From Fontibacter flavus (GTDB taxonomy: Bacteria > Bacteroidota > Bacteroidia > Cytophagales > Cyclobacteriaceae), in the NCBI RefSeq assembly GCF_042432905.1, contig NZ_JBHLWI010000013.1, positions 20,466-84,465 on the forward strand: a DNA stretch of 64,000 nucleotides. Direction: 5' to 3'. Shown here piece after piece: positions 25,147-33,100 of the stretch (position 1 is its first letter; each line of letters starts with the position of its first letter). The notes beneath the pieces were generated by a model. It saw nothing but the letters and a program-made list of their open reading frames with translations, was not told the origin of the DNA and made no database searches. The translations under genes and the position numbers were made by a program.

Positions 25147-27474
25147 TTATAACATTCCTTCAATCGACTTCTCGAGTTCCCTTGCATGAGCAAGGAATTC
25201 CTCAACATTCATATCTTTGAAGAAAATCAAGCCATGACTGGATCTTACTTTGGCAGTTTCGTGCAGATAGAAATAATTCTTGCCCAACAATAACTGTATA
25301 TCATTCAATTGATTGACCCAAACTCTTTTGGCAACCGTACTGAATTTGCCATTATGAGAATAGCTTGGGAAGGAAGCATTTACCTGACTTAAATAGCAGT
25401 TTGCAAATGAGTCTTCCATCACAGACATATCCCCCAGCGAAACCGGCACGATCACATTGGCTTCATGCGGCTCAAACTTGAACCATACATTTCTATAGCC
25501 AATGATCCTCAATTTGCTCAGGTCTTTTTCTTCTCCCCACTGACGCACAGCTTCAGCTGTGGCCTGCAATACTTTATAGTGGGTATCAGGACCTGAACCT
25601 TCCGGATCTAAGGTCAAGCTGATCTTGGTCGGATTGATTTTCCTGAACATCTCTACTATCGGCTCAACATCCCTTTTCTTATCAGGCTGTTCAGTAAAGA
25701 TATCGCCAGTATAAAACCCGAGACGTAAGTGGTGGACATTCTTGACCTGAACCCCAAAATGGGCCCAAACCAGCTCCTCCTCAAACTCACGGATCATACC
25801 TTTGAGCTTCTGGATTTTGGCAGGATTCTTTTCTCCATCATAACTGTTTCTCAGGATGCTGATGACATCATTGATGGTTTCCCTGAGTTTTTGCTTGTTC
25901 TTAACCTCAAAAATCTCCACCAAAGCCCTTACTACTCTGTGGCTAAGCCCCCTCATTCTTCCTTCAGAATCTTCTGCTGCTACTTTGGTAAGGTAATGGT
26001 AAACATCCTTATCTGTTTTCAGCTTATATCCTACAGTAAAGAAGTCTTCATAGTTAACCATTTGGATTTCACCTTCATCCAAAAGCTTTTTGGTATGAAG
26101 CAATGTGTCTATCACAAAAGTGTTGGTAACTGCTGTAAAACCGGACGTAAGCACTGAGAAATGAGCCTCGTTGGAATTCTCTTGCAACTGATTCGTAATG
26201 TGAGGCAATATTCCCAAAGAAATATCATCATGATGTGGCCCTGTATGTAACAAGACTTCATTTTTTTCCTTTGTCGTACCTCTGTTAAGTTTGGCAATCG
26301 CACTTTCAATCACCTGACTGACTGTTTCCTCAGAAAGGTTCGGGATTTTGGATGCGTATTTATCGCTCTTTAGATCTTCCAGTTTTAACCGATGCCCGTA
26401 TTTCTTAAGTTTTTTGCACAACTCCATTACGGCCCTCTCAGTTTTTTCCCAAGTCCACTCTCCGTTGAAGTAGTAGCTGTCCACAGAATCAGTCAATCTC
26501 ACCGCTGCACCTTTGGTCAAATAGAATCTGCCATTCTTCAGTTTTTGCAATGCAGTGGCAGGATAGATATTGTTAAGGCTATTTTCCAGTGAATCCTTTA
26601 CAATCTGTGCTTTTGCCTCACCGGCGGCTATAATGATGGCAACTGCCTCAGGATTGAAAGTAATTGTTTCTAATCCAATGGTAATCACTAACCTATTTGC
26701 TGAGACTTCAATACCACCAAGATCTCCTGCTGCCACGGCTTGTGTCTCGAAATTTGTTTCAGTCAACCTGGTCGGAGAAAACAAATGGGATCCTCTGGTA
26801 TTGAAGGCAATATGCCCATCTGGGCCAATTCCTCCCAAGAAGAAACCGATTCCTCCAAGATCTCTGATTTTTTGCTCATATTCTGCACACCATTGGTCTA
26901 TCTTATAGATTGATTCCTGCTGCAGTTTTTCAAGATTTGTTTTGGGATCTCTGAACCTCAGAGACAAGTCCACCTTCAGGTCAGGAAAAATTTCCTTGTA
27001 AGTCTTACCTTCCGCTAATGGAATTTCATCCGAATTGATCAGAATGGCTTTTTCCTTACTCAGGCCAAATCCCTCCAAATAAAACTTATTGACATAATGG
27101 TAAAAGCTGTTGTTTTGGCTGGAAGAAATCGGATAGAATTCATCGATCTGCACAAAGGTCAAATCCTTCAGGACCGGCTTTTTGACATTCCCAAGGTTAT
27201 ACTTATCCCTAATCTCTTTTCCTTTTTTGGTATCCCAATTATCCAAAAGGAACTTGGTCCATTTGATAAAATACTCCGGAGTTTTACCTGTCGGTAAACT
27301 GATTACCCCATTTGGATTTTCAGAAGCCCATTCTAGAAATCTGCATGCGGTAATCAGTCCTAGTTTGGGGAAATTGTCAACAGTTAAATATGGAATCTTG
27401 GTACTGATAGCGCTTACTCCAGATTCCTTTAGAAATGCCTTTTCAACTTCTGATAGCGGATAATTACTGAGCAT
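25147..27474 (-). CDS. nagB: Glucosamine-6-phosphate deaminase fused to a LmbE/PIG-L domain
   Basis: A 775-residue two-domain enzyme. Residues 1-330 are NagB, which converts GlcN-6-P to fructose-6-P and ammonia: LPTGKTP (60-66), IDEFYP (110-115) with catalytic Asp, and GGIGPDGHIAFN with H221. Residues 400-775 form a PIG-L/LmbE deacetylase-like domain opening with the metal-binding motif LHTGPHHDDISLG (H410, H414, D416, D417), which in this superfamily removes N-acetyl groups from GlcNAc. A linker around 335-400 joins the two. Bacteroides homologues have a similar two-domain layout. Together with the ROK kinase it suggests amino-sugar use. Whether the LmbE part is active is not shown. Confidence 0.93.
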   Translation of the reverse strand: MLSNYPLSEVEKAFLKESGVSAISTKIPYLTVDNFPKLGLITACRFLEWASENPNGVISLPTGKTPEYFIKWTKFLLDNWDTKKGKEIRDKYNLGNVKKPVLKDLTFVQIDEFYPISSSQNNSFYHYVNKFYLEGFGLSKEKAILINSDEIPLAEGKTYKEIFPDLKVDLSLRFRDPKTNLEKLQQESIYKIDQWCAEYEQKIRDLGGIGFFLGGIGPDGHIAFNTRGSHLFSPTRLTETNFETQAVAAGDLGGIEVSANRLVITIGLETITFNPEAVAIIIAAGEAKAQIVKDSLENSLNNIYPATALQKLKNGRFYLTKGAAVRLTDSVDSYYFNGEWTWEKTERAVMELCKKLKKYGHRLKLEDLKSDKYASKIPNLSEETVSQVIESAIAKLNRGTTKEKNEVLLHTGPHHDDISLGILPHITNQLQENSNEAHFSVLTSGFTAVTNTFVIDTLLHTKKLLDEGEIQMVNYEDFFTVGYKLKTDKDVYHYLTKVAAEDSEGRMRGLSHRVVRALVEIFEVKNKQKLRETINDVISILRNSYDGEKNPAKIQKLKGMIREFEEELVWAHFGVQVKNVHHLRLGFYTGDIFTEQPDKKRDVEPIVEMFRKINPTKISLTLDPEGSGPDTHYKVLQATAEAVRQWGEEKDLSKLRIIGYRNVWFKFEPHEANVIVPVSLGDMSVMEDSFANCYLSQVNASFPSYSHNGKFSTVAKRVWVNQLNDIQLLLGKNYFYLHETAKVRSSHGLIFFKDMNVEEFLAHARELEKSIEGML

Positions 27475-27733
27475 ATGTATTTTTATTATCGATGACTTTT
27501 AATTATTCACAAAAACAAACCACCCCTAGAAACACTCTTAACCTTCAAGATTTAAAAAAAAGTTTGGTCAATACCGCATAAACGAATAAATCCACACACT
27601 TCCAACACAATGCTTAACCATTTATACGGACCGTTTCCCGAAAACAACTGGTTTATTTTTACACAAAATAAAAAATCTTTTACTTTAAATCATAGACTTT
27701 TTTAATTTTTTTAAAAAAGATAATTCCAATTTG

Positions 27734-29194
27734 CTAAAATATATTTTTCGTAAATTCAAGTTTAATCTTCAATTGAAACTCCTTGATTACTTTAAAGATC
27801 TCCACCAATGTCACCATTTGTACTTTGGTCAATTGGCTTACAGAAACATAATTAACTGGCATTTGTCCTTTCTCGATGATCTGCAATGCCTGCTTTTCCA
27901 ATCTCAAAGACATCAGATAATAATAGGCGTGCAACAACTCTTTACTTTCTTTATCTGAAAATATCCCACGCTTATGCAAAATCTCGATCCTTTTGCCGGT
28001 GTTTGTTTCAAAAATTCTGTATTTCAAAGCAAAAGCCCTTGCCAAATCGACTATAGGGGCCATTGTCTTTTTGATGTTGAAATGTGCCTCACCCTCAATT
28101 TTAAATGTTTTGATATTTTGCCTGAAAAAAGTAAGCGGTGGCTCATATTGAAGTGCATTGATGCCTAAATTCATAAAAAAACGCTCTGTTGGATTCTGTA
28201 GCTGAACATCCATAAAAGCCTTCAGGTCTTCCAATAGACTAAAATCCCCGTAAATAGCCCTACAATCAAAGAAAGTAGCATATTTCATCATTGTCTCAGG
28301 CGTAGATGCCTGTATCCAACTTTCATAATTTCTTTTCCAGTGGGAAAGTGAATGTGTCCACTTAGGATTCTTCGCCATAAACCCTCCCTTACAAAAAACA
28401 ATCCCAATACTATCTAGAGAGGCGGAAATCCGCTCGGCGAATTTCAAAAAATAGGCCCTCACCTCTTCCCTATGCTCATTGGCTTTGTCCTCGTAAATAA
28501 TGGCATTATCCTGATCCGTTTTCAGTGTCTGTTCTCCCCTTCCCTCAGACCCAAGGACAAAAAACACAAATTTTGCCGGAGGTTCTCCTAGTTCTTTTAC
28601 GGTAGATTCAATTACGCTAAGTGCAATTGCATCGCTTACGGCAGTAATAATCTGATTGATGATCTCTGCTTTTACGCCTCGTTCAATTAACTGATGCACC
28701 ATTTGCGGAATCACCCTCCACTTTTGGGCTAGTTCTTCAATGTCTACTGCCTGCTTGACGGACTGTATAAAGATAAATGGCCCCTGGTATTGATCTGTTA
28801 AAATTTTGGTTCTGCTGATCCACCCCACAAAGTCTTCCCCATCCTTTACCAAGAGATACCTGATCTTAAATTGAAACATGAGCAAAAGTGCTTCATATAA
28901 GAAGGCCTCTTTTTGAATAGAAAAAATTTCCTTATCCATTACCTCATCCAAAGAAATAGCGGGAGAAAGGTTTTTCGCGAGCACCTTGTCCCTTAAGGTC
29001 AGGTCTGTCACAAAGCCTTTAATATCTTTTTCAGACTCTCCTACAAATAGACAAGAGATCTTTTCCTTTGCCATCAAAGCGGCGGCTTCATGGACCGCTG
29101 TACTCCCTTTACAAATTCGGATACCTTTAAAATGTAGGTCCCCGACTTTTTTGGAGTAAAAATGATCTGTTTCAAGTCCTGATTGAAGGTTCAT
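27734..29194 (-). CDS. CBS-pair protein with DUF294 nucleotidyltransferase-like domain
   Basis: 486 residues. A pair of CBS domains (about 25-140; ACLFVGESEKDIKGFVTDLTLRD-like and VGWISRTKIL) is followed by a DUF294 nucleotidyltransferase domain with GSEGRGEQTLKTDQDNAIIYED (about 210-232), the GS and DxD-like DQDNA metal site, and a DUF294 C-terminal helical part. The family usually has a cyclic-nucleotide-binding domain in front; it is absent here. The ATG at 29194 was chosen: a longer frame to 29281 runs into the divergent gene and adds unlikely residues. Related to GlnD-like uridylyltransferases, but the target is unknown. It is divergent from the gntK-gnd fusion. Confidence 0.87.
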   Translation of the reverse strand: MNLQSGLETDHFYSKKVGDLHFKGIRICKGSTAVHEAAALMAKEKISCLFVGESEKDIKGFVTDLTLRDKVLAKNLSPAISLDEVMDKEIFSIQKEAFLYEALLLMFQFKIRYLLVKDGEDFVGWISRTKILTDQYQGPFIFIQSVKQAVDIEELAQKWRVIPQMVHQLIERGVKAEIINQIITAVSDAIALSVIESTVKELGEPPAKFVFFVLGSEGRGEQTLKTDQDNAIIYEDKANEHREEVRAYFLKFAERISASLDSIGIVFCKGGFMAKNPKWTHSLSHWKRNYESWIQASTPETMMKYATFFDCRAIYGDFSLLEDLKAFMDVQLQNPTERFFMNLGINALQYEPPLTFFRQNIKTFKIEGEAHFNIKKTMAPIVDLARAFALKYRIFETNTGKRIEILHKRGIFSDKESKELLHAYYYLMSLRLEKQALQIIEKGQMPVNYVSVSQLTKVQMVTLVEIFKVIKEFQLKIKLEFTKNIF

Positions 29195-29243
29195 AGGATA
29201 AAATATAACAAGGTGAAAATAATTAATTTTCTTAACTTCGACT

Positions 29244-31157
29244 ATGATAATTATAGTAACAGGTGTTTCAGGAAGTGGCAAAACAACAGTTGGCTCACTT
29301 TTATCTGAGAAAACTCATTTGCCGTTTTTTGACGCAGATGATTTCCATCCTTCTTCCAATGTACAAAAAATGTCCCAAGGCATCCCCCTCACAGATCATG
29401 ACCGTATGCCATGGCTTGAGCATCTTGGCAAAAACATTGTAGATTGGGAAAATAGCGGTGGTGGAATACTTGCCTGCTCGGCCCTCAAAGAAAGTTACCG
29501 GGAAATGCTTCAGTCAATTCCCAATATCATTTGGGTACATCTTCAGGGTGAAAAACTGCTTCTAGAAGAAAGACTAAAACAAAGAAAAAACCATTACATG
29601 CCACCTGGACTGTTAACATCCCAACTCGAAACTTGGGAACAGCCAGCCTATGGCCTCCACCTTGATATTTCTAAAAGTCCTGAAATTCTATGTAATGAGA
29701 TCATCATGCACATGAAAGAACTCAATTCGCCTTCACATATCGGAATCATTGGAATGGGGGTTATGGGAAAAAGTCTGGCCCTCAACATGGTTGACAATGG
29801 TATCCCAGTTGCCGTATTCAATAGATACGTGGCAGGTAAAGAGGAAAATATCGCGTCAGATTTCGTTAAGGAAAATTCTAACTTCCCATTATTAGCAGGT
29901 TATGATGACCTTGAAAGTTTCCTGGATGCTTTGGGGACTCCCAAAAAAATCCTACTGATGATCCCGGCTGGTGAGGCCGTAGATCTGCAAATCAAGCAAC
30001 TGCTTCCTAAATTAAAAAAGGGAGACATCCTGATAGATGGCGGTAATTCTTTTTATGAAGACTCAAACATAAGAGCAGATGCTTTAAGAAAAAAAGGTAT
30101 TCATTTCATTCCTATGGGAGTCTCAGGAGGAGAGGAAGGGGCTCGAAAAGGCCCGTCTATAATGCCTGGAGGAGATGAAATTGCTTACGAACTTGTAGCT
30201 CCTTACCTCTCCAAAATTGCCGCGAAAGACAAAAAAGGAAGTCCCTGCGTGACCTACGTAGGACCCCAAGGAGCTGGCCATTTCATCAAAATGGTCCATA
30301 ATAGCATTGAATACGGTGAAATGCAGGCCATTGCCGAGACAACCCATTTGATGCGGTATGGTCTCAAGCTCAGTCCTCCGGAAATCGCCAAAGTATTCAG
30401 ATCCTGGCAAGGAGAAGGCCTAAAAAGTTATTTATTGGAAATCACTGCAGACATCATGGAAGTCAAAGAAAACAATGACTTCCTTATAGATAAAATATTA
30501 GACCAGGCTGGGCAAAAAGGAACAGGAAGCTGGTCTTTACTTACTGCAATAAAGTTTCATGTCCCCTACAGCCCTTTGGCAGAAGCGGTCTCCGCAAGAC
30601 AGCTTTCTGCACAAAAATTAAAAAGAACTGAATTATCTAGGGACTATAACCACCGGTTCAGGGCGTTTTCCGAAGACAAAGTATTGATCCTGGAAAGATT
30701 AAAAAATGCTTACACCTTATGCAGGATCATCAATCATGAAACAGGTTTCAGCCTCATGAAAGCAGCATCTGATCAAATGCAATGGCATCTCAATTTTTCT
30801 GAAATTGCAAGAATCTGGACAAATGGCTGTATCATCAGGTCAACTTTGATGGAGGAATTGATTGAAATATTCAAACAAACTGATGAAATATTAAAAGACA
30901 AATCAATCATACACAAGGCAAAAGAATGTAGAAGCGACCTATCCTACATTGTAGGCATGGGACTTCAGCACGACTTTGCATTACCGGTAATGTCAGCATC
31001 TATCAACTATCTCCTAGGAAGAATCATCAATCACTCCTCTTCAAATATCATCCAAGCCCAAAGAGACTATTTTGGAGCACATACTTACTTGAGAAATGAT
31101 GATCCAGACAATATCCCACGCCATACAGACTGGATTTCCTTCAAAAAAACGAATTAA
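29244..31157 (+). CDS. gnd: Gluconokinase fused to 6-phosphogluconate dehydrogenase
   Basis: 637-residue bifunctional protein. Residues 1-155 are a shikimate-kinase-like gluconokinase: P-loop GVSGSGKTT (7-15), DADDFHP, and QRKNHYMPPGLLTSQLETWE (113-132). Residues 164-637 are a full-length Gnd (474 residues): Rossmann motif GMGVMG (170-175), VFNRY (191-195) in the cofactor-selecting loop, DGGNSFYEDSNIR, catalytic K349 with H352/N353 in GHFIKMVHNSIEYGEMQ, and AQRDYFGAHTY near the C-terminus. Both active sites look complete. The chain would turn gluconate into ribulose-5-P in two steps. The two parts share one continuous frame without stop or frameshift. Cofactor preference is uncertain. Confidence 0.94.
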   Translation: MIIIVTGVSGSGKTTVGSLLSEKTHLPFFDADDFHPSSNVQKMSQGIPLTDHDRMPWLEHLGKNIVDWENSGGGILACSALKESYREMLQSIPNIIWVHLQGEKLLLEERLKQRKNHYMPPGLLTSQLETWEQPAYGLHLDISKSPEILCNEIIMHMKELNSPSHIGIIGMGVMGKSLALNMVDNGIPVAVFNRYVAGKEENIASDFVKENSNFPLLAGYDDLESFLDALGTPKKILLMIPAGEAVDLQIKQLLPKLKKGDILIDGGNSFYEDSNIRADALRKKGIHFIPMGVSGGEEGARKGPSIMPGGDEIAYELVAPYLSKIAAKDKKGSPCVTYVGPQGAGHFIKMVHNSIEYGEMQAIAETTHLMRYGLKLSPPEIAKVFRSWQGEGLKSYLLEITADIMEVKENNDFLIDKILDQAGQKGTGSWSLLTAIKFHVPYSPLAEAVSARQLSAQKLKRTELSRDYNHRFRAFSEDKVLILERLKNAYTLCRIINHETGFSLMKAASDQMQWHLNFSEIARIWTNGCIIRSTLMEELIEIFKQTDEILKDKSIIHKAKECRSDLSYIVGMGLQHDFALPVMSASINYLLGRIINHSSSNIIQAQRDYFGAHTYLRNDDPDNIPRHTDWISFKKTN

Positions 31158-31180
31158 CCTATAATAAACTTAATCTGACC

Positions 31181-32566
31181 ATGAAAATCAAACGGTTTCT
31201 GCTTTCAGGCATACTGACCAGTATCCTATTACTTTCTATCAATGTAAGCGGATCTGCGCAGGAATACCTCATCACCAATGTCCATGTCTTGGATATGGAC
31301 AAAGGCCAATTTATAGAAAACCAACAGATTCTTGTCAAAAACGGCAAGATCCTGGATGTGCTCCCTCTTGGTAAAGATTTTTTCAAAAATGAAGGGATTC
31401 AGGCAATCGACGGCAAAGGATCATTTGCCATACCCGGTCTTGCTGAAATGCACTCACATATCCCTACCACTGACACAGGTGATTTTTCTTACATTCAAGA
31501 TGTGATGTGGCTGTACCTGGCCAATGGGATTTTAAATGTACGGGGGATGATCGGGCACCCTTCTCATTTGGAACTGAAAAAGAAAATTGCCTCAGGAGAA
31601 ATCACAGGGCCACGAATCTTTGCCGCTGGGCCTTCGCTCAACGGAACATCTGTGGAAAGCCCGGAAATGGGAATACAGATGGTGAAAGACCAAAAACTAA
31701 AAGGGTATGACCACTTGAAACTTCATCCTGGATTGGATATGCCCAAATTACTGGCCATCACACAGACAGCAAAAGAAGTGGACATCATGATCGGTGGACA
31801 TGTATCCTTAGATGTTGGGCTTGAAAACTCACTTAACAATGGTTACCGATCTGTAGAGCATATGGATGGCTACATTGAGGCCTTGATTGCCGACAAGTCC
31901 AAGCTAGACCCACAGATTGCCGGACCTTTCAGTATGCTGTTGGTCAAAGAAGCTGATTTGAGCAGACTCCCTCAACTACTCCAGCTTACTAAAGATACTA
32001 AAGCTTGGATTGCTCCTACACTAACGCTTTTTGAAAGATTCTTCGGCTATATACCAGCTGATGAATTCCGCCTTGAACCAGAAATGAAATACATGCCAGG
32101 CATTCAAGTTCAGCAATGGGTTAACCAGAAAAAACTCCTGGAGAACCAAGGTGTATTAAAAGAAGAAAATGTAAAACCTTACCTGGAATTCAGGAAAAAT
32201 CTACTCAAAACACTCTTTGAAGGAGGTGTGCCTATTATCATGAGTTCTGACTCACCCCAAGTATTTAACGTACCAGGCTTCTCAATACACAATGAGATCA
32301 GATCTTTGTTTGAAGCCGGAATACCTGCAATTGAAATCCTAAAGTCAGGTTCTGTTAATGTAGCCAAATACTTCGAAAAAGAAGGCGAGTTCGGTGTCAT
32401 TGCAAAAAATGCAGCTGCAGATTTCGTTTTACTTTCAGGAAATCCTTTGACAGATCTCAATCAATTGAAAAACATTAAAGGTGTCATGGTTGAAGGCAAA
32501 TGGATAAACAAAGAAAAACTAGATGAGGAACTCAAAAGAATTGAAAATAAAAATTTAAGAAAATAA
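31181..32566 (+). CDS. Secreted amidohydrolase-family protein
   Basis: 461 residues with a signal peptide (LTSILLLSINVSGSAQ, cleavage near 27). The mature part has the TIM-barrel amidohydrolase fold: EMHSHIP in strand 1, LKLHPG with a Lys that may be the carbamylated metal bridge, GGHVS, SVEHMDG, and the Asp of MSSDSP before the C-terminal ADFVLLSGNPL segment that closes the composite domain. All metal ligands (HxH, K, H, H, D) seem present. The substrate cannot be read; imidazolonepropionase or prolidase-like dipeptidase activity are possibilities. It lies 23 bp after the gntK-gnd gene and may be co-transcribed. It is followed by a strong terminator. Confidence 0.86.
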   Translation: MKIKRFLLSGILTSILLLSINVSGSAQEYLITNVHVLDMDKGQFIENQQILVKNGKILDVLPLGKDFFKNEGIQAIDGKGSFAIPGLAEMHSHIPTTDTGDFSYIQDVMWLYLANGILNVRGMIGHPSHLELKKKIASGEITGPRIFAAGPSLNGTSVESPEMGIQMVKDQKLKGYDHLKLHPGLDMPKLLAITQTAKEVDIMIGGHVSLDVGLENSLNNGYRSVEHMDGYIEALIADKSKLDPQIAGPFSMLLVKEADLSRLPQLLQLTKDTKAWIAPTLTLFERFFGYIPADEFRLEPEMKYMPGIQVQQWVNQKKLLENQGVLKEENVKPYLEFRKNLLKTLFEGGVPIIMSSDSPQVFNVPGFSIHNEIRSLFEAGIPAIEILKSGSVNVAKYFEKEGEFGVIAKNAAADFVLLSGNPLTDLNQLKNIKGVMVEGKWINKEKLDEELKRIENKNLRK

Positions 32567-32586
32567 AATAGGCAATATGATTTTTG

Positions 32587-32617
32587 AAAGGGTGGAATTT
32601 GATACCACCCTTTTTTT
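32587..32617 (+). terminator. Rho-independent terminator after the amidohydrolase gene
   Basis: Nine-base arms AAAGGGTGG (32587-32595) and CCACCCTTT (32605-32613) followed by further T residues, 20 bp beyond the stop codon. Confidence 0.88.
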
Positions 32618-33100
32618 ATTGCATCTTTTCAAAACAGAAGGAATAGGGCTATAAAAAACCTTGAAAGATATAAGGTATATGATTTTACTCAATTATGCCT
32701 GCAAAAAAAAATATAGAATTACGTTGTGACTTCGAACCAATCCATGAATAACTTGTCCGCCGTGATGGATTTAGCACACCTTCCTTTGAGAAGGAATCTG
32801 TAAATATCGGTTTGCTTATAATCCACTTTTAATATAATTAGTAGGGTAATTCCGAATATATAGGTTAGGAAAATATCAAATCCCCCTCTTTTAAGTCCTC
32901 TAATTGGAATTCCTGCAAGATTTCTTTCGAAGAAACAGCTTCATTTCCCAGAATCACTTTTAAAACGACCCAAATATCACTAAATTGATAGCATATAGGG
33001 ATTAAAAAACATCAATAGATTTAATCTATTGGATTTTAATTTCTATTGAAAAATATTTTTATAATTTAGGGATTCATTAAAACAATAAACCACTTTAAAC
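32618..33100. other. Spacer before katG
   Basis: A 483-bp spacer holding the OxyR-like site at 33013-33031 and, on the reverse strand, two start-less open frames that could be remnants of decayed genes (32865-33011 and 32719-32937). No repeat or RNA gene was recognised. The AT-rich stretch 33049-33069 contains TAATTTAG (33062-33069), a weak -7 candidate. Confidence 0.4.
33013..33031 (+). promoter_or_regulatory. OxyR-type operator upstream of katG
   Basis: Perfect inverted repeat CAATAGAT-TTA-ATCTATTG. Its inner 15 bases (33015-33029) match the OxyR half-operator consensus ATAGnTnnnAnCTAT at every fixed position. It lies about 70 bp before the katG start codon, a normal place for an activator site. 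The second OxyR element one helical step away is not clearly present (ATAG at 32988 and 32995, CTAT at 33043 are nearby). No oxyR gene lies in the window. Confidence 0.6.

Noticed and set aside
29233..29240. TAACTTCG as a -7 box for the gntK-gnd gene
   Set aside because: It lies only three bases before the start codon, so transcription would begin inside the gene.
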